Shown: piece by piece, positions 1 to 7,812 of the stretch
How positions within the stretch are numbered: the stretch's first letter is position 1
Layout of the letters: each line of letters begins with the position of its first letter
From: a virus
IMG/VR virus record: IMGVR_UViG_3300020438_000193
Location: 1 to 29,014 of that record
DNA length: 29,014 nt
Direction: 5' to 3' (one strand)
Notes under the pieces: generated by a model
The model's input: only the letters and a program-made list of their open reading frames with translations
What the model was told of the DNA's origin: nothing
The model's database searches: none
Translations under genes and position numbers: made by a program

Positions 1-458
1 ATTTTATAAACAAAGTAAAGAAAACAGATTTATCTAAGTTTTCAAATAAGAAAAAGGAATTATCTAAAGTAGCTTTATCTGTAATTAGTAGGATAGATAC
101 AAATAGGGACTGGCTAGATAGTGCTTATGGTGTAGCTTCTTATTACGCTTACGAACGCTGGGACGAAATTATACAAGAAATACAAGATATGCAATTTGAA
201 ATAAGTAAAGAAGTAGATAACGTATATGTAAATAGTGAAGCTGGGGGCTTAGACGAAGTAGCTTCTGAAATGCGTGAAGACTTACAGCAAATTGAAAACG
301 CTGCAGACGAACTAGGAGTTTCACCTACGGAATTATTAGACGACTACGACGAACTTTCTGATATGGTAAATAACGCAGACGAAACTTATAACGAATATGT
401 AGACAAATACCGTGAAGTAGTAGATACTGCAGGCTGGCTACCTGACTTTAGTAGGTAG
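1..458 (+). CDS. Acidic tandem-family protein, 5' end outside window
   Basis: The reading frame is open from base 3 to the TAG at 456-458, so the start lies before the window. The first visible residues (FINKVKKTDLSKF) match the N-terminus of the gene at 28683 (YINKVKTSKIKKF), which makes this the fourth member of the family at 27734, 28120 and 28683. After a basic N-terminal tag of about 20 residues the body is acidic, probably helical, and rich in Glu, Asp and Tyr. Near the C-terminus it has the family motif ELGVSPTELLDDYDEL, which matches similar stretches in the paralogs. An internal Met at 189 is not the start, because the family tag lies upstream of it. The gene sits between the prohead protease and the scaffold gene. 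Function is unknown; an internal head or assembly protein is my inference. Confidence 0.8.
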   Translation, partial: FINKVKKTDLSKFSNKKKELSKVALSVISRIDTNRDWLDSAYGVASYYAYERWDEIIQEIQDMQFEISKEVDNVYVNSEAGGLDEVASEMREDLQQIENAADELGVSPTELLDDYDELSDMVNNADETYNEYVDKYREVVDTAGWLPDFSR

Positions 459-482
459 AAAATCAAATAAGAGTATAACAAT

Positions 483-499
483 TTCTATTATATAATAAC
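483..499 (+). promoter_or_regulatory. Putative phage promoter, copy with short leader
   Basis: TTCTATTATATAATAAC carries the same 11-base core as the copies at 3055, 15763 and 17456. Here the last three bases are AAC instead of ATG, and the start codon comes 15 bases later at 514. If the core is a -10-type element, this copy gives a short leader while the others would give leaderless transcripts. AATCAAATAA lies 22 bases before the element, and the same decamer lies 21 bases before the copy at 27101. Confidence 0.55.
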
Positions 500-513
500 A
501 AAAACATTTTAAA

Positions 514-1236
514 ATGAATTTAAAAAATCAAATTAGAGAAGCTTTAGGACTTTCTAAAGAAGTAAAGCTTGAAGCACAAGCAAAGTTAGCAGACGGGACT
601 ATTGTAGTTTCTGATACTGATTTTGAAGCTGGGGCAAATATTATGATCTTAGCTGAAGACGGCACTACAATGCCTTTACCAGTCGGCGAATACGAGCTAG
701 AAGACGGCACTGGTTTATCTGTAACTGAAGAAGGGGTAATTGCTGAAATTTACGAAACTGAAGAAGAAGAAGTAGACGCAGGTAAAGATAAAGACGAATA
801 CGAAGAAGAAGAAGCACCAGCTGAAGACGTAGCTGAAGAAGCTGTTACTGAAGTAGTAGAAGAAGTAGTAAGTGCAACTGACGAAATTGCAGCAGCTATT
901 GACGAAGCTACTGGTGAAGAAGTAACACCTGAAATTGCGCAACAAGCAGCTGAAATAGCTGTAGCTGTAGTAGAAGAAAAAGCTGAAGAAGTAGCTTTAT
1001 CTAAAGAAATGCGAACTGTTTTATCTATTATGAGAAAAGAACTTGACGCAATAAAAGAAACTAAAAAGGTTAAGCCAGTAAGAAAGTCTTTTAAAAAGGC
1101 TAAACCAGCTGCTAAACCAGTTCAAAGTAAAAAATTCTCTAGTAAGAAAAGAAAGTCAGTTATGGAAGAACTTTCAGCTACTGAATATAAAGCTTTAACA
1201 ACGAAAGAAAGATACCTATTTAACTTAGGTAAATAA
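514..1236 (+). CDS. Scaffold-like acidic protein
   Basis: 240 residues directly upstream of the major capsid gene. The N-terminal part (residues 1-85) is mixed and beta-rich, with an LPVGEYELEDG segment that I associate with pre-capsid proteins of Bacteroidota phages. Residues about 85-165 are very acidic, full of Glu, Ala and Val, and probably helical. The C-terminal 80 residues are strongly basic (many KK, KR and KS). An acidic helical body with a basic tail just before the capsid gene is the usual plan of a scaffolding protein, whose basic end touches the coat protein. The start at 514 follows an A-rich leader (aaaacattttaaaatg). It could instead be a capsid accessory protein that stays in the head. 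Family assignment is from pattern and position only. Confidence 0.65.
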   Translation: MNLKNQIREALGLSKEVKLEAQAKLADGTIVVSDTDFEAGANIMILAEDGTTMPLPVGEYELEDGTGLSVTEEGVIAEIYETEEEEVDAGKDKDEYEEEEAPAEDVAEEAVTEVVEEVVSATDEIAAAIDEATGEEVTPEIAQQAAEIAVAVVEEKAEEVALSKEMRTVLSIMRKELDAIKETKKVKPVRKSFKKAKPAAKPVQSKKFSSKKRKSVMEELSATEYKALTTKERYLFNLGK

Positions 1237-1271
1237 TATAACAATAATAATAACTAAAAAAAATTTAAAAA

Positions 1272-2180
1272 ATGGGATTTTCAATTACTTCTAATTTTAA
1301 GGGCGATCATGCTGGGCAGTATATTTCTGCAGCCTTAAAATCAGCAAAGACTTTAGACTACTTAACAGTCTTAGAAAACGTGAAATACAAAAGAAATATT
1401 ACAAAAGTAGTAGGTGCTACTTTAGTAAGAAATGCTACTTGTGATTTTACAGATAGTGGAACTTTAACTATGAGCGAGAAAGTTTTAACGCCAAAAAATT
1501 TACAAATAAATGTAGATTTATGTAAAGGTGATTTACTTTCTGACTGGCAAGCTTTACAAATGACTGCAGGAGCTAATAACAGTGGTATGAGTTCTGACTT
1601 TTCAGCTTTTGTAATGAGCCACTTAGCAGAGCAAATAGCAAATTCAACTGAAACTTCATGCTGGACTGGAGCTGCTGCGAATAACGGTGAGTTTGAAGGG
1701 TTTTTAACGCCTACAACTGGTGCGTTCTTAGTAGACACAGTAACTACTGGTTCAGTTTCAGGAGCTTTAACAGCTGCTAATATTATAGCAAACCTACAAA
1801 CTGCAGTAGATACAATACAAGCTAACGTATATGCAAAAGCTAATGAAGACTTATATATTTTCTTAAACCCTAAGAACTACAGATTTTATATTTCTGCAAT
1901 TTCTACTTTAGGTTATGTAAATGCTTACAATATGCAAGGTGATTATATACCTATGTTTAATGGAATTAAAATTGCCGTTGTAGGTGGTATGAACGACAAC
2001 GAAATCGTTGTAGGTGAAAAAAGTAATATGTTTTTTGGAACTGATTTACTTTCAGATAGCACTACTATTTCTATGCTTGATATGGCTAAGCTTGACGGCT
2101 CGGACAATTTAAGAGTAGTTTGTAAGTATTCTGCAGGAGTTCAAACTGGAGTAGCTTCAGATTTAACTTGGATAAACTAA
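1272..2180 (+). CDS. Major capsid protein
   Basis: 302 residues, of typical size for an HK97-fold coat protein without a long delta domain. Segments such as LYIFLNPKNYRFYIS (about 194-208), VVGGMNDNEIVVGEKSNMFFGTDLLSD (about 235-261, several sub-blocks) and the N-terminal TSNFKGDHAGQYISAAL fit coat proteins I know from Bacteroidota siphophages. The GTDLLSD block near the end is the most telling. It lies between the scaffold-like gene and the tube-like gene, the usual place. The start follows a leader that is nearly all A and T with no Shine-Dalgarno sequence, as expected in this host group. No cleavage site was recognised. I am confident of the role and less so of any named family. Confidence 0.87.
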   Translation: MGFSITSNFKGDHAGQYISAALKSAKTLDYLTVLENVKYKRNITKVVGATLVRNATCDFTDSGTLTMSEKVLTPKNLQINVDLCKGDLLSDWQALQMTAGANNSGMSSDFSAFVMSHLAEQIANSTETSCWTGAAANNGEFEGFLTPTTGAFLVDTVTTGSVSGALTAANIIANLQTAVDTIQANVYAKANEDLYIFLNPKNYRFYISAISTLGYVNAYNMQGDYIPMFNGIKIAVVGGMNDNEIVVGEKSNMFFGTDLLSDSTTISMLDMAKLDGSDNLRVVCKYSAGVQTGVASDLTWIN

Positions 2181-2206
2181 TATTAACTTAAAAAAATAAA
2201 GAAACT

Positions 2207-2770
2207 ATGGCATGTAATTTAACAAAAGGAAGAAATATTAGCTGCAGGGACACGGTGGCTGGAGTTAAGAGTATCTTTTTAGCTCAACATGACGAATTAA
2301 CTTCTTACGTTGCTGCTAGTGGTTCTTTAACAGATTTTGATTTAGGCGGTTCTGACGATATATATAAATACTTATTAAAACGTGGAACGGCGAGCGTTAC
2401 CGAAACGGTAAATGCTAACAGCGAAAACGGTAGTATTTTCTATTCGCCTTCAGTTAATATAAAGCTTCACAAATTGACTGCTGCAGATCAAAACGAGTTA
2501 AAACTATTAGCTGCACAAAGACTAATAATTTTTGTAGAATTAAACGAATTAAACGCAGCGGGTAAAAACGTTATATTAGCTTGCGGTTTAGATAATGGTA
2601 TGGAACTATCAGCTGGGACTAACAGTTCAGGGGCTGGTTTAGGTGATATGAACGGTTACGACTGGACTTTTGAAAGTCAAGAACCTTCACCTATGCAAAC
2701 GGTTGCAGACTATACTACGACACCGCTAGACAATTCAGCGTTTACGTTTAATAGTATAATCACTTCGTAA
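2207..2770 (+). CDS. Probable major tail (tube) protein
   Basis: 187 residues, beta-rich, 26 bases after the capsid gene and the last gene before the terminator at 2817. The middle (ADQNELKLLAAQRLIIFVEL) and the block after it (VILACGLDNGMELSAGTN, then GDMNGYDWTFES and EPSPM) follow a pattern I know from tube-type proteins of Bacteroidota phages: a strand of hydrophobic residues, a glycine turn, then a GxxxGY-T-T-xExxP ending. Two Cys (residues 3 and 13) lie in the N-terminal arm. Sharing a transcript with the capsid protein fits a product needed in many copies. A head decoration protein is the main alternative. Confidence 0.6.
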   Translation: MACNLTKGRNISCRDTVAGVKSIFLAQHDELTSYVAASGSLTDFDLGGSDDIYKYLLKRGTASVTETVNANSENGSIFYSPSVNIKLHKLTAADQNELKLLAAQRLIIFVELNELNAAGKNVILACGLDNGMELSAGTNSSGAGLGDMNGYDWTFESQEPSPMQTVADYTTTPLDNSAFTFNSIITS

Positions 2771-2816
2771 AACTTCAAACCTGAAAAGGTTTTGTTTTCA
2801 TAAATTCAATTTAAAG

Positions 2817-2843
2817 AAGGGTGGCGTAAGCTACCCTTTTTTT
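2817..2843 (+). terminator. Intrinsic terminator after capsid/tube genes
   Basis: A 9-bp stem (AAGGGTGGC with GCTACCCTT, one G-T pair) with a GTAA loop is followed by an unbroken T run to 2843. It lies 46 bases after the stop at 2770 and marks the end of the scaffold-capsid-tube unit. Confidence 0.9.
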
Positions 2844-2863
2844 ATAACTTAAAATAAATTAAA

Positions 2864-3028
2864 ATGTATAAATTAAAAGACGAATACAAAGGGGTTACAG
2901 TTAGTAAAACTGGGCGTATAATTATTTTAGACAATGTAAAATCTAGTGAAGTAGAACTTTTAGGTATAGAACAATTTTTTACGAAGTCAAAGAAAAAAAG
3001 TAAAACACCACCGCCGAGTAAGTTATAA
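2864..3028 (+). CDS. Small hypothetical protein (54 aa)
   Basis: 54 residues starting MYKLKDEYKGVTVSKTGRII and ending in a basic, proline-containing tail (KSKKKSKTPPPSKL). It starts 20 bases after the terminator, at an ATG with an A-rich leader (aaataaattaaaatg), and ends 26 bases before the promoter-like element at 3055. The body could form a small beta unit (VTVSKTGRIIILDN) and a short helix. Small proteins of this shape (YK-G-hydrophobic strand-K-G-R) lie near capsid genes in related phages, often in the head-completion region, but no function is established. Supported by codon use like its neighbours, its start context and the compact layout. Confidence 0.7.
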   Translation: MYKLKDEYKGVTVSKTGRIIILDNVKSSEVELLGIEQFFTKSKKKSKTPPPSKL

Positions 3029-3054
3029 ACAGAATAAAAATAAAAAGTAAGTTT

Positions 3055-3071
3055 TTCTATTATATTATATG
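3055..3071 (+). promoter_or_regulatory. Putative phage promoter overlapping start codon
   Basis: TTCTATTATATTATATG ends exactly on the ATG of the gene at 3069. It has the same 11-base core and spacing as the copies at 15763, 17456 and 27101. It would restart transcription after the terminator at 2817. Confidence 0.6.
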
Positions 3072-3551
3072 ATACATGGAATTTACGGCAGTTCATACTA
3101 TTATTTTTATCTTACTTTAGAAGATCAGCGTATAAATACAGCGGTGAGTAAAAACAATATATGGCACCTATTCAAATTTACGCACGACTTAACTAAAGAA
3201 GTAAAATATGCTTATGGAGCTAAAAACGTGCATAACGATAGGTATGTAAAATACATTTTTGCGCATAATACTACTGAAAATATTTTTACTGGTTTTATAG
3301 ATTTTAAACCACACGGCTACTGGAAATACGAAGTTTACGAAATTAGCTGGCTAGGAACGTTAGCGGTTAATGATACGAACGCACCAAATAGTGAAACTGA
3401 AGTTTTAGCAGTTCATAACGACAACGGCGTAGTTCAGGGTAAAGTAGAAGAAGGTAAATTGCTAATTTCAGAAACGGCAGGTTCGGAGCAAGTATCTTAT
3501 ACAAAATATACAGAAAACGACAATACAAGTAATTATTTATATACAAATTAA
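3069..3551 (+). CDS. Hypothetical virion-type protein
   Basis: 160 residues, rich in Tyr, Asn and Thr, with alternating beta-type segments. The N-terminus begins MIHGIYGSSYYYFYLTLEDQ. The middle is aromatic (FIDFKPHGYWKYEVYEISW, about residues 76-94). The C-terminal 60 residues are Glu/Thr/Val-rich with a repeated 'EV-AV-DNGVVQGKVEEGKL' feel, as in small beta-structured virion proteins. No catalytic motif is visible. Its start codon forms the end of the promoter-like element, so its mRNA may have no leader. It opens a three-gene group (3069, 3564, 3846) of likely surface proteins. Function is not known; decoration or fibre attachment is possible. Confidence 0.7.
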   Translation: MIHGIYGSSYYYFYLTLEDQRINTAVSKNNIWHLFKFTHDLTKEVKYAYGAKNVHNDRYVKYIFAHNTTENIFTGFIDFKPHGYWKYEVYEISWLGTLAVNDTNAPNSETEVLAVHNDNGVVQGKVEEGKLLISETAGSEQVSYTKYTENDNTSNYLYTN

Positions 3552-3563
3552 AAAAATTAAAAA

Positions 3564-3845
3564 ATGAGTTTAATAGACAATACAAGCACGTTATTGCGTG
3601 AGCAACTAGGTAAAGGTTCGGGAGTGGTTTTTACAACTGCAGCACAAACTGGTAAAGACTGGTATGCGGTTCATTTTGTTACTGAAAGCGTAGTAAGTGC
3701 TATAACTATGACTTATCACACTGGCGAAGCTGCTTTGCATACTACTATACCAGCTGGAACGGTTATATTCGGGCACATAACAGCTATTACTATGACTTCA
3801 GGGGTGGCTATAGGTTACGCTGAAACTGACGGTAAAGCAGGATAA
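3564..3845 (+). CDS. Small beta-rich virion-type protein
   Basis: 93 residues. The second half (IPAGTVIFGHITAITMTSGVAIGY) has the alternating strand-turn pattern I associate with small beta-sandwich proteins in Bacteroidota and other phages, often found beside fibre or decoration genes. It starts 12 bases after the gene at 3069 behind an A-rich leader (aaaaaattaaaaaatg). The next gene starts at the base after its stop codon, which suggests coupled translation. No enzyme motif, signal peptide or membrane segment was seen. A head decoration or fibre-associated role is an inference from fold pattern and context. Confidence 0.7.
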   Translation: MSLIDNTSTLLREQLGKGSGVVFTTAAQTGKDWYAVHFVTESVVSAITMTYHTGEAALHTTIPAGTVIFGHITAITMTSGVAIGYAETDGKAG

Positions 3846-4583
3846 ATGAAATTAGCTTTAAGCAATAATATAAAAAGTAGAGTAAACGCTGACTGGACGC
3901 CTGAAAAACTATCTAGTTTATTACACTGGTATAAATGCGACACTGGTATATCAACTTATGCGCATAGCACAAGTGGTAATAGAATTGTTACCGAGTGGCA
4001 AGATCAAAAAGGAACTAATAACTTAATAGATACCGCTACGCCAGCCGATACAGCTGGTTATAATACAGCTCACCCTAGATACGATACTTCTACAAAAGAA
4101 GTGGTTTTTGATCATGGAGGCGATCAGTTAGACTTAACAGAACACTTATCACTAGGAACTTTTGCTATTTTTGTAAGAATTGAGTTTGACGATACTACTT
4201 TTGGTGATTTTCTTTTTGAAGACGAAGCGGGTAACAATTTCTTAAAAGTTCAAACTGCTACAGAACTAAGAGTAAAAATAAGTGGTAATAGACACGATTT
4301 TACTATAGACGGTGAACTAGCACAAGATACTCGTTATGTTATAGGTTATCAGCGTGAAGACACTGCTTTAACTGCTGACGATATAATTTCTTGTTATGTA
4401 AATAATACAGCTGTTACACAAAGCGGTTCGGGTGACGGCACACAAGCAATAACAGATACTTTAGATTTAGAAAAAGTAGGTGATCCGTCAAATCAAACTA
4501 GAATAAAAGAAATAGTTATATGTAATAATGCTTTAAGTGGTGCTGATAGGACAAGCTTATTTAACTATTTATATAATTTATAA
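3846..4583 (+). CDS. LamG/concanavalin-like domain protein
   Basis: 245 residues. The N-terminal third has the signature of phage-borne LamG-like lectin domains: LLHWYKCDTGIS (about 25-36), then WQDQKGTNNLID (about 51-62), corresponding to the common 'W-D...W-D-SGN' pattern. The rest alternates short strands (GTFAIFVRIEF, DFLFEDEAGN, ELRVKISGN) and ends in a helix (LSGADRTSLFNYLYNL), which is also usual in this fold. Such domains bind sugars or other surfaces, so this may be a receptor-binding or head-surface adhesion protein. It starts immediately after the stop of the previous gene and ends 23 bases before the portal start. No catalytic residues were recognised, so binding is more likely than hydrolysis. 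Confidence 0.65.
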   Translation: MKLALSNNIKSRVNADWTPEKLSSLLHWYKCDTGISTYAHSTSGNRIVTEWQDQKGTNNLIDTATPADTAGYNTAHPRYDTSTKEVVFDHGGDQLDLTEHLSLGTFAIFVRIEFDDTTFGDFLFEDEAGNNFLKVQTATELRVKISGNRHDFTIDGELAQDTRYVIGYQREDTALTADDIISCYVNNTAVTQSGSGDGTQAITDTLDLEKVGDPSNQTRIKEIVICNNALSGADRTSLFNYLYNL

Positions 4584-4591
4584 TATATTTG
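4584..4591 (+). promoter_or_regulatory. Possible host-type -7 box before portal
   Basis: TATATTTG fits the Bacteroidota -7 consensus TAnnTTTG and lies 15 bases before the portal ATG. I see no TTG at the expected -33 distance, so the call is weak. Confidence 0.35.
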
Positions 4592-4606
4592 TAAAAAATT
4601 ATAAAA

Positions 4607-6607
4607 ATGAGTAAAAGAAAAACACCAGTAAATAAAGAAACAAAAGTTTTAAGTATAAATTTAGAAACGCAAACGGCACCTAAGGTTCAAGAAGTTCGGG
4701 GGCGTGATTATATAGAATATGGTTCTGAAGGGTGGGCAAACCTTTACCCGCAATTTTTAATTGATTTATATTATAATAGTTCTACGCATGCGGCAATTAT
4801 AAATACTACTGCCGATATGATAGCTGGCGAAGATTTAATTTGTGAAGACGAAGAAAACGATAATATAGAGCTAAAATCATTTTTAAGTAACGCAAACGGT
4901 AAAGAAAGTCTGCACGATATAATAAAGAAAATAAGTTTAGATTTTAAACTTCAGGGTGGTTTTGCTTTAAATATAATATGGAACGCAGAACGAACTAAGA
5001 TAGCTGAAATTTACCATGTGCCAGTAGAACGTTTAAGAGTAGGAATACCGAACGAAATGGGCGTAGTAGATACTTTTCATATATGTAGCGACTGGAGCGA
5101 CACAAGACAAAACCCACCGCAAGAAGTGCCAGCTTTTGATTTAAACGATAGGACTTCACCAAGTCAAATATTATATTCAGGGACTTATTCGCCTAATATG
5201 GATATTTACCATACGCCTGACTATGTAGCTGGGTGCAACTGGGCACTTATAGATCAAAAAGTTTCAGAGTTTCACCTATCAAATATAGAAAATTCGTTTT
5301 CAGGAAGTTATTTTATTAGCTTTAATAATGGAGTGCCTTCGCAAGAAGAACGAATGCAAATAGAAAATAGTATTGTAGAAAAATTTGTAGGGGCTAAAGC
5401 TGCAGGTAAATTTGTTTTAACGTTTAGCGACGATAAAAATAGAGAGCCTAGCATAACACCTATAAACCCGCCAGATTTAGATAAACAATATACCACTTTA
5501 CAGTCACTTTTATTGACTAACATTTTAACGTCACATAGAGTAGTTAGCCCCCTTCTTTTTGGAATAAGAGATACTTCAGGGCTGGGTAATAACGCAAACG
5601 AAATGAGCGAAGCCTTTGATCTGTATTTAAACAGTGTTATAAAACCCTACCAGAACCACATATTAAACGTTTTAAAGAAGCTTCTTACTGTAAATGGTAT
5701 AAACTACCCTTTGACGTTTATACAGAATAAACCACTTACAAATAGGTTTGATACCGATACACTTTTAAGCGTCATGACGCAAGAAGAAATACGTTCAGAA
5801 CTCGGCTTAGAACCCTTAAAAAAAGAAGAAGAAGTAGTAGACGACTTTGAAAAAGAACTACCTACTTTTGATACTAAAGAAGAAGCGATAGCAGAAGCAA
5901 AAAAACTAGGTTGTAGTGGTTACCATACGCATACAGAAAACGGTAAAACTTTATATATGCCGTGCGAAAATCATGAGCAAATAACAAGTTTAACTGAACA
6001 ATTAAATTTTAAAGATTATATACAAAAATACGGTGAAGAAATACCTGACGACTGGGAACTTATAGACGTAGAAAATGCAGAAGGCGAGCACCCTGAATTT
6101 AACTTTGAAGATACTTTAAACGAACTTTGTAATACAGAACTATCTAAAATAGAACTAGAAGAAGAAAGCGAACTTGACGGCTTGGGTGGTAAAAGGGGTT
6201 TTGTTTCAGGTTATTTTAGGGTTCGTTATAGATATACGCACGACGATAGCCAAGTAAATGAAACTGGCACGAGTAGGGACTTTTGCATAGATTTAATGAG
6301 TGCCGATAAAATATATACTAAAGAAGTTATAGAAGGTATGTTTAATGAAAATAGTTCTTTTGGAGCTGGTAAAAAGGGCGGTGGTTATGATAAATTTGAG
6401 TTTAAAGGCGGAGCCTATTGCGAACACTACTGGCAGCGTTTAATTTTCAGGACTTCTATAGGGCGTGGTATGAAACGAGATTTAGACGATAGTATGCTTG
6501 TATCTACAGCTAAAGCAAGAAGTGAAGGGTTTTACCCTAAAGCAATAAGGGACGAGTGGAAAACGCCTAAAGATATGAAAAATAGGGGTTCACTAAAAAA
6601 CAAATAA
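4607..6607 (+). CDS. Portal protein with long C-terminal extension
   Basis: 666 residues. Residues about 35-400 look like a phage portal: an N-terminal region that threads past YPQFLIDLYYNSSTHAAIIN, a mixed clip/stem region, then TNILTSHRVVSPLLFGI (about 304-320), GLGNNANEMSEAFDLY and a long helix SVIKPYQNHILNVLKKLL. The portal is the ring at the DNA-entry vertex. After an acidic linker (about 405-425) comes GCSGYHTHTENGKTLYMPC (435-453), a Cys/His cluster. A second domain follows at about 535-620 with C560, C605, H607 and W609 (CEHYWQR). I recall similar C-terminal modules on other Bacteroidota phage head proteins but know no assigned function. Typical portals are 400-550 residues, so the extension is unusual. 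The start follows tataaaaatg. Confidence 0.85.
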   Translation: MSKRKTPVNKETKVLSINLETQTAPKVQEVRGRDYIEYGSEGWANLYPQFLIDLYYNSSTHAAIINTTADMIAGEDLICEDEENDNIELKSFLSNANGKESLHDIIKKISLDFKLQGGFALNIIWNAERTKIAEIYHVPVERLRVGIPNEMGVVDTFHICSDWSDTRQNPPQEVPAFDLNDRTSPSQILYSGTYSPNMDIYHTPDYVAGCNWALIDQKVSEFHLSNIENSFSGSYFISFNNGVPSQEERMQIENSIVEKFVGAKAAGKFVLTFSDDKNREPSITPINPPDLDKQYTTLQSLLLTNILTSHRVVSPLLFGIRDTSGLGNNANEMSEAFDLYLNSVIKPYQNHILNVLKKLLTVNGINYPLTFIQNKPLTNRFDTDTLLSVMTQEEIRSELGLEPLKKEEEVVDDFEKELPTFDTKEEAIAEAKKLGCSGYHTHTENGKTLYMPCENHEQITSLTEQLNFKDYIQKYGEEIPDDWELIDVENAEGEHPEFNFEDTLNELCNTELSKIELEEESELDGLGGKRGFVSGYFRVRYRYTHDDSQVNETGTSRDFCIDLMSADKIYTKEVIEGMFNENSSFGAGKKGGGYDKFEFKGGAYCEHYWQRLIFRTSIGRGMKRDLDDSMLVSTAKARSEGFYPKAIRDEWKTPKDMKNRGSLKNK

Positions 6608-6610
6608 CAA

Positions 6611-7174
6611 ATGGCATATATATTATTTATATCAGAAAACAAAATAAAAGATAGCACTGCTATAGGTGGTAACGTTGATAATGAAACGTTATTGCCATAT
6701 ATACGCACGGCACAAAAGAAGTATCTTGAAACAAAACTAGGAACTGATTTATTTGCAAAACTTCAAAGTGATATACAAGCAGGTTCTTTAACTGGTAATT
6801 ATAAAACTTTAGTAGACGATTATATACAAGATAGTTTAGTGCACTGGAGTTTTTATGAGAGTTTTCATTTTTTAAGGTTTAAAATACAGAACGGTAATAT
6901 AGTAAGCCGTGATAGTGATAATGCTACAACTTTAAGCCGTGAAGAAGCACAAGATTTGCGAGAAGAAATAAGAAATACAGCCGAATTTTACACGCAAAGG
7001 CTAATAGATTACATAAAACATAATTTAAGTTTTTACCCTGAATACTCAACAAATAGCGGTGCTGACGTAAACCCAGATCGTAATGCGTTTTATAGTGGTA
7101 TGAATTTAGAAAGCAATAACGTTAAACAAACTGGTTTAACACTAGACGATTTTTTAACGCCTGATTTATCATAA
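6611..7174 (+). CDS. Probable head-tail connector (adaptor) protein
   Basis: 187 residues, mostly helical. It begins 3 bases after the portal stop. The region 27-70 (LPYIRTAQKKYLETKLGTDL, then KTLVDDYIQDSL) matches the plan of phage head-tail adaptors of the gp6/YqbG type in Bacteroidota phages: helix, 'Y-L-G-x-x-L' turn, helix, then a long helix with aromatic residues (VHWSFYESFHFLRFKI). The C-terminus is longer and polar. Adaptors form a ring under the portal and lead to the tail. Position after the portal supports this. No database check was possible, so the exact family (for example DUF6712-like) is a suggestion. Confidence 0.55.
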   Translation: MAYILFISENKIKDSTAIGGNVDNETLLPYIRTAQKKYLETKLGTDLFAKLQSDIQAGSLTGNYKTLVDDYIQDSLVHWSFYESFHFLRFKIQNGNIVSRDSDNATTLSREEAQDLREEIRNTAEFYTQRLIDYIKHNLSFYPEYSTNSGADVNPDRNAFYSGMNLESNNVKQTGLTLDDFLTPDLS

Positions 7175-7290
7175 TGAATAAGACTTACAAACCAAAAGCT
7201 AAAAATGAAACGGCTTTAAGAAAATATATAAAAAATGCCACTAAAAAGAGTATCGCAGGACATAAGCGAAGTAGTAACGGTAAACGCTAG
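7174..7290 (+). CDS. Small very basic protein (38 aa)
   Basis: 38 residues starting MNKTYKPKAKNETALRKYIK and ending HKRSSNGKR, with about 13 Lys/Arg and hardly any acidic residues. The ATG shares one base with the stop of the previous gene (ATAATG at 7171-7176), a pattern of coupled translation seen elsewhere in this window. Its 3' half overlaps the membrane protein at 7235 by 56 bases in another frame, so the sequence there is constrained by two frames if both are real. Function unknown; nucleic-acid binding or a role near lysis are only guesses. Its size keeps confidence moderate. Confidence 0.45.
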   Translation: MNKTYKPKAKNETALRKYIKNATKKSIAGHKRSSNGKR

Positions 7291-7405
7291 CGTTTTAGGA
7301 ATTACAACTTTTGCAGAATTTGAAACAATGTTAAAAATTATACTTATTATAGTTTCAATAGGTTATACTATAGCTAGGTGGCGAACGCACTGCAAAAAAA
7401 AATGA
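7235..7405 (+). CDS. Small single-pass membrane protein, holin-like
   Basis: 56 residues: a soluble N-terminus (MPLKRVSQDISEVVTVNASV), then one membrane segment (about 32-48, MLKIILIIVSIGYTIAR) and a short basic end with Cys (CKKK). Its TGA overlaps the ATG of the M15 peptidase (ATGA at 7402-7405). A small membrane protein translationally coupled to a cell-wall peptidase suggests a holin or other membrane partner in lysis. The start ATG follows an A-rich run (aaaatatataaaaaatg). A single membrane segment would make it class III-like; the candidate at 7813 has two. Confidence 0.65.
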   Translation: MPLKRVSQDISEVVTVNASVLGITTFAEFETMLKIILIIVSIGYTIARWRTHCKKK

Positions 7406-7791
7406 GTAATAAAAAAAAATATAGATACTTTACTTTAAGTGAGTTTGCAAGTCCTGACTTAGAAGGTTCGGGTTCTAATATGAAGCATGAATTTTTAATT
7501 AAATTAGACGAAGCCCGCCACTTAGCAAATATACCTTTTAAAATAAATTCAGGTTTTAGAACAGCAGCTTATAATCAATATTTACTAGATAGCCCCAAAT
7601 ATAAGGCGTCAAAGACTTCAACACACTTAGAAGGTATTGCAGCTGATATATCTGTAAAAGATAGTCGTAGTAGGTGGGTGGTTATAAACAGCTTAATGTT
7701 AGCAGGTTTTACTCGTATAGGTATAGCCGATACGTTTATTCATGTAGATTTGTCTAAAGAAAAGTCGCAAAATGTTATATGGACTTACTAA
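7402..7791 (+). CDS. Peptidase M15 endolysin (D-Ala-D-Ala carboxypeptidase-like)
   Basis: 129 residues from ATG 7402. A longer reading from a GTG at 7378 is possible, but the ATGA overlap with the upstream holin-like gene and the start of the family sequence (YFTLSEFASPD) favour 7402. The fold is that of small M15 peptidases: the substrate loop NSGFRTAAYN (49-58) and zinc ligands H75 and D82 (HLEGIAADI) and H114 (HVD). These enzymes cut peptidoglycan stem peptides or cross-links, releasing virions at the end of infection. There is no signal peptide, so export through a holin is expected. It lies between two candidate holins in a compact lysis cassette. Confidence 0.9.
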   Translation: MSNKKKYRYFTLSEFASPDLEGSGSNMKHEFLIKLDEARHLANIPFKINSGFRTAAYNQYLLDSPKYKASKTSTHLEGIAADISVKDSRSRWVVINSLMLAGFTRIGIADTFIHVDLSKEKSQNVIWTY

Positions 7792-7812
7792 TACTAATTT
7801 AAAATTAAGAAA

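Noticed and set aside
715-945. Open frame on the - strand rich in Phe and Tyr
   Set aside because: It is the antisense of the Glu-rich part of the scaffold-like gene (GAA read as TTC) and has no start context of its own.
1358-1738. 126-residue frame on the - strand within the capsid gene
   Set aside because: The capsid frame is clearly coding and no promoter or start context supports an antisense gene.
7378-7401. GTG start for the M15 peptidase
   Set aside because: The ATG at 7402 overlaps the upstream stop in the ATGA pattern used throughout, and the added residues are not family-like.
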